Shown: in pieces, positions 30,349-40,734 of the stretch
Position numbering within the stretch: position 1 is the stretch's first letter
Layout: each line of letters starts with the position of its first letter
Assembly (NCBI GenBank): GCA_907165135.1
Contig: OU015568.1
Location: forward strand, 12,842,501-12,906,500
Source of the DNA: Oikopleura dioica
Lineage: Eukaryota; Chordata; Appendicularia; Copelata; Oikopleuridae
DNA length: 64,000 nucleotides
Direction: 5' to 3'
Notes under the pieces: generated by a model
The model's database searches: none
What the model was told of the DNA's origin: nothing
The model's input: only the letters and a program-made list of their open reading frames with translations
Translations under genes and position numbers: made by a program

Positions 30349-30641
30349 TGATGTGTTCCTCACCGTCCACATGATCAATCACACCCGTGCGCCCTTTTCG
30401 CGCGCCCTTGCCACTTCATCTCCATTTTTACTATTTTTACTCCCTTAATTGCGTTTCTCACTTCCTTTCGCACGGTACCAGTGCCCACTTGGACTTGGCG
30501 CCCTGCCTTGATTCATTACCAAAGTTGTCTCCCGCACTATAGTACCAACGACATATAATCTGCCTCTTTCCCGAATAAAGCAACCATTTGACCAAACTAA
30601 GTCTCGTTCATTGACGGAGCAGACCGGTTTAGGATACATCA
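30349..30641 (+). repeat. 3' LTR
   Basis: 293 bases, identical by eye to the 5' LTR. Followed by TTAT, which also precedes the 5' LTR. Confidence 0.92.
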
Positions 30642-30701
30642 TTATTATTCAAAAACCATTCTTTCATTCAATGAGGTCTAAAAAATATTGTAGTTTTGGT
30701 T

Positions 30702-30768
30702 TGGTATAGCCCCGAGGGCGGGTACGAACCGCCGGATCTTGAGCGCGTTGGTCAACTGAGACCGTTTG
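30702..30768 (-). other. tRNA-like remnant
   Basis: On the minus strand GGCGGTTCGTACCCGCC forms a perfect 5-base T-arm stem with a 7-base loop close to the pol III B box, followed by CTCGGGG. The anticodon arm and matching 5' acceptor strand are not recognisable, so this is a degenerate tRNA or SINE head, not a working tRNA gene. Confidence 0.35.
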
Positions 30769-30835
30769 AAAATGTTAAAAGATTAATATTTATTCTTATA
30801 TTGGCAGCAAGAGAGAAAGCAGCAAGAAAACCGAC

Positions 30836-32551
30836 ATGCCCACAGTGATAACGCCATTGTCAGTTTGCTACTTTTTGAGCTTGTTGTTCGCCTACTATCT
30901 TGGCAAGAGTAAGTCTACGAGAACTGTCTGTTTAATAAGGCACAATTAACGATGGATCATAATATGTTATCACCTCGAATTTTGTTAATCAGTAAAACAT
31001 CGCAAATAGCAGGAGAATTTGCTTGCTTGTTTATGCATAGATATTTAACTTCGCATATTCGCGCGCTGACCTTCTTCAAGATTTTCCGGATCCATACTGC
31101 TTCAAAGCATCTATTGACAACAGACCGATTCGGCTGAAAAAGATAGAAGAGCTGACCGATGCTGAGATCAAAAAAGTTAGAGCCCAGCAGGCACCTTGTC
31201 ATTATGGAAACTGTACAGCCAGGGAATACAAGAGCATCGAATGGCCAGATGTCGACGATCAACATCCGATCATCTGGGTGGGAGGAATGCCTCGATCTGG
31301 GACGACTTTGATGCGTGCCATTCTAGGTAGAAATATTTTTCGCGACTTTTATTATCAGCTTTCTTGCAGATGTTCATCCCGATGTTCGCTGTGGCGAAGA
31401 AACTAGAGTCATTCCGAGAGTGATGATGGTCCGGAAAATGTTAAAAAGTTCTACTCATATGAAAGGTAAATTTTGAAAAACGTCGAAAAATTATTTTTAT
31501 TTCTCGATAGAATCTGCATTTTCGGAAAACGCACTTTCTACAGAAGGAGAAGCAGCAATGAACGAAGGGGTAAAGCGATTCATTCTTGAAGGTAAAGTCC
31601 TAGCATGAATTAAATAGTACTCATGTATTCCTAGTTATCGAAAAACATGGCCCTATATCAAGACGACTCTGCAACAAAGACCCATTTGCCTTGAAATTTA
31701 TGTCAGAGCTGACAGACTGGTACCCGAATAGTAAATTCATCTATATGCTGCGGGATGCTCGATCAGTAGCACATTCCATTATCACCCGAAAGGTTACAAT
31801 CACCGGCTACGACCTCACGAACTACACAGATGTCATTCACAGATGGGACATGGCACATCAGCAGATGTGGCAACAATGTCAAGATCTCGGACCAAAGTTC
31901 TGCATGCCAGTTCATTACGAACACTTGATTCTGGAGAAGGAACAGGTTCTCAAGAAAATTGGTAAGAAACACTTCAAATTCTCAAGAAAGAAATTGAATA
32001 ATTTAGTCGAGTTCCTTGGACTCAAATGGTACGACGGGTTGATTCACCACGAAGAGCATATTGGCTCAGACATAAGCCTGTCGGCCTTAGAAAGAAGCAC
32101 AGACCAAGTTGTCAAAGCGACGTATACAACTGGTACGTTGTTAATTATTTACAGTTTCCTTGCTCACTTTGTTCGCGCTGATAAATTATTTCTCGGCGCT
32201 GTTTTGTCATTTTCATCGAGAATCTTCTAGTGCTTATAATCTTTCAGCACTGAGCAGTTGGGAAGGCGTCATCCCAGAAAAGGACCTTGAAAATGTGGAA
32301 AAAGTGGCGCCGCTGATGAAAGTGTTTGGCTACAAACCCGAGGTTCATGTTGGAAGCTACGACCACTTTATAAGCAAAACGTCTGAAATGCGCCACATAG
32401 ATATTCTCGCGAATGAGATCCGGAACTCATACAAACCGGTTAAGCCCAAAAAGTCACTACCGTCAAGACCTGTCATGAAACCGACAATAGCGCAATTCGT
32501 AGCAAATAGTCAAAAGAAATCTAAACATAAAATCACCCACACAGAGCTGTA
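30836..32551 (+). CDS. tpst: Tyrosylprotein sulfotransferase (TPST)
   Basis: Seven exons, all GT-AG: 30836-30908, 31081-31326, 31370-31465, 31511-31591, 31635-31961, 32007-32132, 32248-32551, joining in frame to about 417 residues. TPST transfers sulfate from PAPS to tyrosines of secreted proteins in the trans-Golgi. Signatures: a type II signal anchor (SVCYFLSLLFAYYLG), the PAPS loop GGMPRSGTTLMRAIL, DVHPDVRCGEETRVIPR with the catalytic Glu, YMLRDARSVAHSIITRKVTI with the 3'-phosphate site, CMPVHYEHLIL, HHEEHIG and SLSALERSTDQV. The C-terminal tail is basic and longer than in vertebrates. It lies just right of the retroelement block. This is the clearest enzyme assignment in the window. Confidence 0.95.
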
Positions 32552-32614
32552 GTTACGGGTTTCATAAAGGTGCTGAACTGTCACGTGTGTAGGTGAAAAT
32601 TTTGAAACCCAAAA

Positions 32615-33135
32615 TTAGTTTATCATTTGGAGACGTTTGATCAGTTCGAAACAGTCGAAATCCTTCAAGAAAACCTTCCCATTTAGAGTTTGAATTATCG
32701 CAGACCTGCCATCTTCACAGAAATAAATTACCAATACGTAATGAGTTGATTTGAGTACTTTGCAGAAAACTTTGCAGTTAGAATTGCTACTTTTCAAACT
32801 ATTTTGCTTTCACTTGATTTTATTATCAACTTCGTAACGAATAGCATGCAGTCGATTCAGTAAGGAGACTTCATCGATGAAAAGAGCTTTTTCTAGCTTT
32901 CAAAATTGCTGGTACCGGAAAGATCGTCGGAAGAGTGGGTGGATCGACTGAGAAGTTGGGCCGTAGTTGTTGTTAACTTCCATCCCTTGAAGTCGGTCCT
33001 GGAGGCTTCTCAAGAAGTCCTGAAGATTTTAAAGGAAAAAATTTGACTTTCTCTGCAGAAGATAATTACCTGCTCGCTTTGAGCACCAGCAGAAGCAAAG
33101 TTCAAGAGTCCGAGAAAAAATGTTACAATCATCAT
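32615..33135 (-). CDS. Small secreted protein, unrecognised
   Basis: Three exons (33070-33135, 32916-33019, 32615-32789) with GT-AG introns join in frame to 114 residues. A clear signal peptide comes first (MMIVTFFLGLLNFASAGAQS). A charged helical segment follows (DFLRSLQDRLQGMEV), then a dibasic FRR site, then a compact domain with four cysteines (CKVFCK…, …YFCEDG, …DFDCFEL). I recognise no family. A secreted factor or house component is possible. The start at 33135 is the first of two adjacent Met codons and gives the best signal peptide; a longer frame upstream lacks one. Confidence 0.55.
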
Positions 33136-33682
33136 GTTTCGTCCTTTTGGAATAGTATCTATCTGACTCCGATCCTCCGTCAAGCACGCATTTATAAATG
33201 TCACACAAATCGATTCACGCGTATAGATAAAAGGCTTTCCGTTTATTTATTTCGAGCTGGTGATGGTTTATAGTCAAACTGTTCGCTTTATCCAGGATGA
33301 TCGAGGTCCGTGCTGCCACTCATATTGAGCGTGAATACTGAACAACGGTCATTAGAAACTCTGAGCTTCGACTTCCGCACCCGAGCAGCTGAGTTCTTTC
33401 GCGTCCATTACTGTCATTGGTGTCGAATATTCTGAAGATTATGCACCATTTGATGCAATGAAAATTATTAACGCGCTTAAAGATTCGAATCGCGATTGCG
33501 TCTGAAAATTGGAAGGTAAATCCAGGATATGGGACTCAATACATTGACAGGTTACCCACTAGCTCATTGATGAGCTCTCAGATTTTCGCTATCAATTATA
33601 GATTTCGTCAATTCTAAGACGTATTTAAAATGATGATGAACGGTGCCATTTTATTCTGCTAAGACCCCGTCGCACGAAGAAA

Positions 33683-34097
33683 ATGTTAAGAGTTATTTTC
33701 CTCGTCTTCTGTGGCTCTATGTAAGAAAAAAATACACAGCTGAAAATCAGAAATAATTTGTTTAGAAGTGCTCATTTGAGCTTTTCCGATTGTATGCAGA
33801 GCTATGGATCGCAATTAGGAAAAGTTTCTCATTTTAAAATTGTGAATTTTGCTGAAAATCAGTCACTGTATAAATTGTAAACAACTTTCAAAGAAAATGC
33901 CTTAATAATCCTTAAAAATGACGAAACTTTGCCAGATTCTTTTCAAGCACTTACGTAAGAAGCGAAAATATAAGCTAAAACTATACCAACATGATTTCAG
34001 TTTCATGGACATGATCGCCACTTGTCGCAAGAAAGTTATTCAAGCTCATATGCCAGGCGCCGGACACGACTACGATCTGAAATGGAATTCTGAATAA
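33683..34097 (+). CDS. Small secreted protein, unrecognised
   Basis: Four exons (33683-33720, 33766-33818, 33894-33954, 34001-34097) give about 82 residues: signal peptide MLRVIFLVFCGS, then a helical, acidic body with one Cys pair (SDCMQSYGS and IATCRKKVIQ). The join after exon 2 is in frame only with a GA donor (TTAG|GAAAAG); canonical alternatives hit stops. AATAAA overlaps the stop codon, implying a very short 3' UTR. The hexosaminidase ATG follows 106 bases on, with a polypyrimidine acceptor between, so this may be the first gene of an operon. Confidence 0.5.
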
Positions 34098-34203
34098 ATA
34101 TTGAAACTCATTCGGAACTTTGATGAGTCATAAAATAAGTAAATTTACATTTTTGTCTTTCTTTCTTGCAGTGCATTTTTGGTTCTCAATTCCGACTTCT
34201 CCG

Positions 34204-37160
34204 ATGAGGCTCTTGCCCCTTTTATTTTTACATGCATGTGCTCAAAGAATAGAGAAGGGAATCGCAGAGACTTTACAGATAACAATAGATGTGCTTTCAA
34301 ACACGGAACCTAATGATAAAAAATACGTGTTCAAAATTAATATGCAGCTCGACGAGGACTCTGCTCAAAGCCTCAGGTAACAAAAAGCGGCTGTCAGGAT
34401 GATGATGATCATTAAAGTTCTTCATCTAATTGGGAAATCCATTTTTCTTGGGTCTATGGAATCGCTGACTTTGTGGGCGCACTGAATGAGCCAGAAGGAA
34501 TATCGCTGGTTGATTTTTATACGCAAGAGCCAGTTGGTCTAAATCTCAAACGATTTGGAGGTTTTTACTGGAAATTTGTCAAAAACGATGACTGGATCGA
34601 CCTAACTCCGGGTGACAAAATTTCATTCGTGTTGGAAGGTAATAACTGGCTGACTTCATCCTCTGATATTTTTAACAACTGGGTATTCATTTGCCTTGCT
34701 GGAGACTGCGGCTCTACTGAGCCAAAGGAACGTTGCATATACGGTAGCACAGGGGATATTATTTACACACCTTTGGTGTTTGCGTCATAAAGCTCTTTAG
34801 CTGAGCACATGTAGCAAGTCTGAAGGCGTAAGACTGTAGGTATGCAACTCGGAATAAAGACAATTCAATCAACTGTTATGGATGGTGCGATTTTCCCGTC
34901 GAAACTTGGCGAAGTCAAGTTATTCAACAGAACACTTGATGATAAATGGACCTCTTGGGATGAAAATGGAGGACTCGGAAGATATGAAAGATATGCTCCT
35001 GTGACCGGACTGTCTTGTCCTCCATCTAACAAATTGCATGAAAAATCAGTGAAAATAGAGAGCCATTTTACATATCGAGGAATGTTTATCGACCTAGCAA
35101 GAAATTGGTTTCCAGAAAATTTCTCGCAGAATTTACGTTACGAAGACTTTCTAAGACTCGTTGTTGATATTGCTTCTGAGATCGAACTGACCCATCTTCA
35201 TCTTCATTTGAGCGACGACCAAGGTTGGAGAATCGAGATTCCAGGCTTGCCCGAGTTGCATGAATTTGGAGCGCACAGATGCTATGGCAATTTTAAGGAC
35301 AGCAATTTTCCTTGTCTCTTTCCCTCCCCTCAAGAAAAAGCAGAAGGCGACGGTGGACGAAGATTTATTTCTACGAGCGATTTCGTGTCATTATTGAGAT
35401 ACGCGAATGAGCGTGGAATTCAAATTGTTCCTGAGATCGATATGCCTGCACATAGCCGTGCCGCTGTTAAATGTTAAGTTCTCTTCCATGATTTCATTTA
35501 ACAGTTTTGTAGCTATGGAATATCGCGCGCACAAAACGGGAGATGAAAGGTATCGACTCGATGACCCGGACGAGACCTACGACACTTCATCCTGGGGACG
35601 AACATTTGATGGAACTATGTGTCCTTGCAGAGAGTCAACATTTGCTTTCATTGCGCAAGTTGTAAGTGAAATGAAAATGATGTACCGACAAGCGGGCCTT
35701 TGGGACGACGAAAATCCGCCGTTATTTCATATTGGCGGTGACGAAACACCACCGACTTCGTGGAAACACTCGCCACTATGTGATGCGATGGTGGAATCAG
35801 GAGAAATAAATAGCCTTGACGAGCTTTTTCACTATTTCATCAAGAAAACTGTTGATCTTGTCGATTTTTATGGTTTCAGAGTTGCTGCTTGGGAGGAGGC
35901 TTTCATTGTCGGTAAAAGTGTCTTAATTTTTTATATAATTAACATCATTTAAGATGAAAAACCGGTTCCTATGGATCAATGGGGATCATTGAAATTTCCG
36001 TTGACAATCATGCCCTGGAATAGCCGCTGGTACGAGCACAATATCAAATATCCATACGAGTACGCCAACGCAGGATATCAAGTGATCATGTCTACAGCTG
36101 CGCACACTTATTTTGATCATCCAGCCGATCTTAGGAAACGATTGTATTTCTTGAAACTTTTTAGACAACAACCTTGTTTATGCAGTCCTTCAAAGTCCAA
36201 ATGAAAATGGATTCTACTGGGCTTCGCGGTTCACAGATCTTCTCAAAGTCTTCAGCTACAGACCATTAAATTTTTATTCAAATGCTGACTATACAAACTT
36301 TGGGGATGAATATCAACCTGGCGAAGTTTGCGACGAAAATCCAAGTCACTGTCCTTCTCTTGAAAAGCCAGAAAATATTATTGGCATTCAAGGTCACTTA
36401 TGGTCTGAGACGATGCGCAACCCAGAGATGCTCCTTGGGCAGCTTTTTCCAAGGTATGAAGAATTATTCGTTTTTTTGAAGTAAACTCATTTCTTTTTAA
36501 GAATGATGGCAATCGCTGACCGAGCAAAATATTCAAGGAGATGGGAGCTCAGCAACGAGACAGGTCTTCAGATTTTGAAGAATCGGTATTTTATTTATGA
36601 CTGGTGCGAATTCAAAGAAAACACCAAAAAACTCATGACGAAGCTATCTTATGTCACGAACAGCTTCTTTTTTCGGCTTCCACTTGTCGGAACAAAGCTG
36701 GACAAAAACACTGGAGGAAAGGATTGAAATAAAGCTAGGACAGTAAGTGCTCTGAGCGTGAAAAAATCCATTGAAAGGGCTCAGTCTTGTTAATGAACTC
36801 GACCTCGAAATGCGTTTCCGGATCAAAGACGACAAAAGTGGCAATTCATTTTTCAGAGAAATAAAGCTGGATCAGAACCGTAAATTTTCAACGTAGAGTT
36901 TCAGCTCAAATATTTTAGAATTCTTTTTATACAATCACATGAACGATGAAGATAAAAAGAACTATCCATCTGGCTCAACAGTGACGTTGGAGTTTGTCAC
37001 TGTTCTCTACAAAGGAACCCTTGATGGGTCCGTCGAGTGGTACCCTCAAACAAGCCGTACTCAAGAAGTTCAATACACGATAAATTACACAACGACATCG
37101 TCTGCAGGCACACTTTTATCTTCACTTTTTCTGATTCTAATTAGCTCTGTGCTTTTCTGA
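34204..37160 (+). CDS. GH20 beta-N-acetylhexosaminidase, chitobiase type, with GPI-like tail
   Basis: Exons: 34204-34376, 34418-34743, 34840-35472, 35513-35911, from about 35953, then several to 37160. Signal peptide MRLLPLLFLHACA. The N-terminal part (SNWEIHFSWVYGI, FVLEGNNWLTS, WVFICLAGDCG) resembles the carbohydrate-binding domain of chitobiases. The GH20 barrel carries LHLHLSDDQGWRIEIPGLP, VPEIDMPAHSRAA, the catalytic Asp-Glu pair in HIGGDETP near residue 450, AAWEEAF, and IGIQGHLWSETMRNPEMLLGQL. A C-terminal domain includes FRLPLVGTKLD. The protein ends in a Thr-rich stretch followed by a hydrophobic tail (LLSSLFLILISSVLF), which suggests a GPI anchor. It should remove terminal GlcNAc from chitin fragments or glycans. 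The splice near 36130-36166 and those between 36600 and 36940 are unresolved. Confidence 0.88.
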
Positions 37161-37251
37161 ATAAAAATCTAAAGACTAAACAACCTGCCCCAGGGCCGTC
37201 TGTGGATGCATTCTAAGTAAAAATCATCCTCTCTTTTTTCAGTAGAAGAAA

Positions 37252-38070
37252 ATGAAAAAGATATTTTTGCTTTCATTATTTTCAAGTGTCTTTTCTAAGA
37301 GATTGTACGGCCTAGAAATCGATGCCAGGGGAAGAGTTGTGACAGAATATGCGACTGGCAATAAAAACAGATTCATTGTCAGACTATCTGGTCATTGTCA
37401 GTTGCGAAACGGAGAGTACTATCAAGTGAACAATGTCACTGGAACATGGATATCCGATCAGCATATCATGACTGGTAGATTTAACGTTAACAAAAAGATG
37501 TTAAATGATTTTAGGAAGAAATGCTATTTCGTCTTCATATACTGAGGCAGTTTGCGATAAGAACATTTTAGGAGAGGTTTAGAAATAAAAAAAAATAATT
37601 TCTGTAGCAGAAAATAAACCAGAACAGACGAGCGTCGAAGTTTATCGGTAGAAGCTTTTCAACCTGGAGAGAAACACTTGGAGCTCTCGAACATTGGATT
37701 CGTGACCGACTTCACCTTTCTTGATGCAAACGATCAATTTGTTTTGCTGAAAGTGAATATCTTTTCCCCGGAATTGTTGAAGATTCCCTCATTTCCTTCC
37801 CTCGGCGGAAATTTATTCGGTGCTTTGGAAATGCGAAGCTTTGGCTTAGACCCGCAAGGAAAGACTCGAGATGGAAAGGTAAAAATCATGAGTTTTGAGA
37901 ACGAGCGCGAATGCAAACTTGCTTCCGAAGCGACGAATACAATTTGTTTGATGAATGGCATCGGCTGTAGTGAAGATCCTGGCGCACCAATTTTCGATGA
38001 AGAGGAGAACTTAGGACTGTTCTATAGAATTTTGATAATTCATTTGATTGAGCACGGAACTAGTCTTTAG
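37252..38070 (+). CDS. Trypsin-like serine protease homologue lacking catalytic His and Ser
   Basis: Exons 37252-37499 and 37623-38070 join in frame to about 231 residues. A signal peptide (MKKIFLLSLFSSVFS) leads into a trypsin-fold N-terminal half with SGHCQL and GTWISDQHIMTGRF, where proteases have TAAHC, so the catalytic His is missing. NDQFVLLKV corresponds to the NDIALLKL catalytic-Asp segment. GCSEDPGAPIF replaces GDSGGP, with Pro at the Ser position. It is therefore a pseudoprotease; binding or regulatory roles are inferred. A TTTTTTCAG acceptor sits about 10 bases before the ATG and only 91 bases separate it from the hexosaminidase stop, hinting at trans-splicing in an operon. Confidence 0.55.
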
Positions 38071-38179
38071 AAGGACTCATCATTTAATGACGTCCAAATG
38101 AACTCGACGCACTTAATAAGACAAGATCTCTTGATGCGAGTGAATAGAGGGCATAAATATTTTCTTTGAGCAAAGTAAA

Positions 38180-38728
38180 GTGGCTATTTTCTACACGATG
38201 GACGCCCGGCACCCCGAGTGTAAGACCAACATTGTAACGAAGGTTGAGCGTCTCCTTTCGAAAAATGGAAAAATCGAAAACTCCTTCGCCCTATCAATCG
38301 ATAATAAGTTGGCTCAGCGCGTCGCCCAAATTATAAATTGTCCGATTCCAAATCCGAAAACTGACAACTATTTGAAAAAGGGGAGATTCGTACCCTTGGT
38401 CTCGATTGCCACTCGATTTGCGGACGGAGACAGTAGGAATGGTCCAAGTTTCATTAGATGGATAAATCTTTTATCAAAACCACTTTTCAGTTCTCACAGT
38501 TCTAAATTGAAGCTTGAACCCATTTGAAGATTCCGAGTTGAAATTAACATGAAAGACAATTCCAACGACTACAGATTAACCATGGTATCATTCTTTGGCA
38601 GATTCTTCGCTTACGATGTCGTGAATGTCAACGGAGAGTGGATCCTGAAAACAGGATCGTATCCTCTTGCCTCTGTAATTGCTGACTGCCCATTTGATTC
38701 TGATCTCAAATGGAACGTTTTCGGATAA
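38180..38728 (+). pseudogene. Fragments related to the serine-protease homologue
   Basis: An open frame to 38527 (…MDARHPECKTNIVTK… …CPIPNPKTDNY…) and another ending at 38728 (VSFFGRFFAYDVVNVNGEWILKTGSYP…) follow the trypsin homologue. The second has the spacing of a trypsin N-terminal half (GEWIL followed by KTGSY instead of TAAHC) but stops soon after. They look like a second, decayed or divergent copy. I could not build a coherent gene. Confidence 0.3.
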
Positions 38729-38794
38729 CTCTGATCAATACAATTCCATCAATTTAATTGCTCGTTTTATGTACAGTAATTACAGAGAACGACA

Positions 38795-40730
38795 TTAACT
38801 CGCATCGTCTGGTTCAATGTCATTTTCGACCGCATCGATATCCTTGTTGAACACCGTTTCAAACGCAATCAATATTATTGTCATGTTATCTAAAAGCATA
38901 TATTGAAGATGTTACAAAAAATATTGATATCAACGTCAAACGCAAACAGGCTCAATTCATGAGTAAAATTACCTATGCTCCCGCGATTCAAACACACATC
39001 AACAATCTCTTCAACGGTTTCCACAATCGACTCTTTCTCCGCGAACTTTGACCTGACCAGCACAACCTGAAAGTAAGATTGATAGGAAACGAGAAAAGCA
39101 CGGGTCGATAAATCAGTGGGTCTTAGAAAATATGACGTGACAAGAAAGGACACTTCCGTGTTGATTTCAAGGGAAGATATGTTTATAGTAGTTCTGCGGT
39201 TTGTATTTACAGTTTGTTTCTATTTTTAATCATTTAGTTTTCTACTTACAAGCTCGTCATTGCTCACAACATCGTAAACGCCGTCGCATGCCATAACGAT
39301 GTACTCGTCTTCGCTCGAACGTTCGAAGTAGTGCACGTCAGGTAGGCAGCTCACCGGCTGCTCCAGTTGCTCTTTATCCTTTGCACGTTTGTATTGGAAG
39401 TCCCCAAAGGCCCTAGCTACCGCGAGATTCCCTTTCCTGTGGTTCCCAATAATACGCTCGCGCATATTAGATGAGTGCCGACGCAATAGCATATTTGGTC
39501 CGTTCCCCAATAAGTAAAATATTTATCGCGAGCTATTGCAATGCAAACAACTCTTGTGGCAAGGCATGAACTCATTCTATTTCGTCCGAAATGAACAAAA
39601 GAAAGCTAGAAACCACGTGTCCTTGAATGCGGCCATCTCGAACTTTCAACCCCGCGTCAGTTATACGTCTGGTTTCGCGCTCGTCACTTGGCTTTTCTCA
39701 ATTGAGCAATGAAATTTGATTTAGAGTATCATGTCAGAATTACTACCACGTGAGATACCACGAGATCTATCAAGACTTTCAAAAGACACGGATGATGCCA
39801 TAAACGCCTCATTTTCGCTCGAAGGTGTCAAGAAGCGCAATTACAAGAGAAAACTTTATATTAGTAAAAAGGGAGAATAAGTAAGTTTCATCTCGAGAAT
39901 GGAAGTTTTTCAACTGTTTCTTGTGATCTGATGTCGAGAACTTTACACCGGCTGGGAGAACTTCCGTTTCAGTTTCATTGGCAACGAGATCGACGACATC
40001 GGTAGAAACACTTTGGACGAGAAGAGTTCTTGAGTCTCCAAGGTTCGCTGTGAAAATATGAGCAGGTGTTATTATTGTTGCAGTACAGGTTGATCCGGAC
40101 CATCTTTTTCGAGGTTTGATAATTATGAAAATTCTATATGAATCATATAATATGATCCGTGTTCTACAGACAGTACAGTATTTTCGTTATTTTCAATTAT
40201 GAAAACTCTGCCTGCGGTTATTTCTGAATAAGTGCTGAAGTTCAGAATCGAGGGAGACGAAGCATTCCCTCAAAGCCCCAAGGACGATCTCCGGGTCGTA
40301 GAGAAACGGGTTCGCAATATTCGCGATGGCAGGTTGGCTCATTAAGATTGGCAGCATCTGAAGACAGCCATCGCGCACAATTTTTACTCATTAACTTTAC
40401 TTATTTGACGCCCATTTTATAGACAAATTACAATTTAAAATGCTCATGGCGAATTAGGTTTGCCTGCTTGTTTAACCTTTTCTGCAGCTCTATTGGCAGT
40501 TTCGTCGCCTCCATGACCGTCAAACACGGCAAAGAGCGACCACTCTTCCAGTGGCGGCGGCAGCTTGGGCACACACAAATCTGCATCCTCCATTGTTATT
40601 CTAATTAAAGTAAGTAGAAGGGAGGGATAGCGAATTTGCATTTAGATTGCGGATACGCGCCTCAAGCCAAATCAAACATGATTAGCCTACATACGATTAA
40701 GTCTCAGTCACTGTACCTCCAGCCAGTCAT
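38795..40730 (-). CDS. PP2C-type Ser/Thr phosphatase, PPM1A/PPM1B-like
   Basis: Reading leftwards: MTGWRITMEDAD (40717-40730 joined to the exon 40477-40600), FAVFDGHGGDE, a helical exon (40212-40357), SGSTCTATII and FTANLGDSRTLLVQ, PSDERETRRITDAGLKV, GNLAVARAFGDFQYKRAK with EQLEQPVSCLPDV, YIVMACDGVYDVVSNDEL, and a final exon with DNMTIILIAFETV. These are the eleven-motif PP2C signatures in order. EQxVSxxPxV and the ACDGVYDV segment place it nearest to PPM1A/B, which dephosphorylate stress-kinase pathway proteins. Metal ligands (Asp in MEDAD, DGHGG, ACDG, DNMT) are retained. The exon 3 to 4 join needs a GC donor (CGCAG|GCAGAG). The exact boundary before PSDERE is unclear. The Met at 40730 gives a shorter N-terminus than vertebrate PPM1A. 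Confidence 0.85.
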
Positions 40731-40734
40731 GTCT

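Larger units (their letters stand above)
17379..30641 (+). mobile_element. Composite Tor/Ty3-gypsy-like LTR retroelement with gag, two pol and two env copies
   Basis: The whole block is bounded by identical 293-base LTRs and by TTAT on each outer side (17375-17378 and 30642-30645), consistent with a 4-base target duplication. Order: LTR, primer-binding site, gag, pol, env, about 1 kb unrelated sequence, then a second copy starting at the very end of gag, pol with a frameshift, a truncated env, polypurine tract, LTR. The second copy matches the first essentially base for base over 4.3 kb at an offset of 6504, then 6503. The pol order PR-RT-RNaseH-IN places it in the Ty3/gypsy group, and the env gene matches the Tor elements known from Oikopleura (from general knowledge). 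Confidence 0.9.

Noticed and set aside
17379-30641. Two independent retroelement insertions in tandem
   Set aside because: Only two LTRs exist, at the outer ends, and the outer flanks share TTAT; two separate insertions would leave internal LTRs or extra target duplications.
30702-30768. Functional tRNA gene
   Set aside because: Only the T-arm is convincing; acceptor and anticodon arms cannot be paired.
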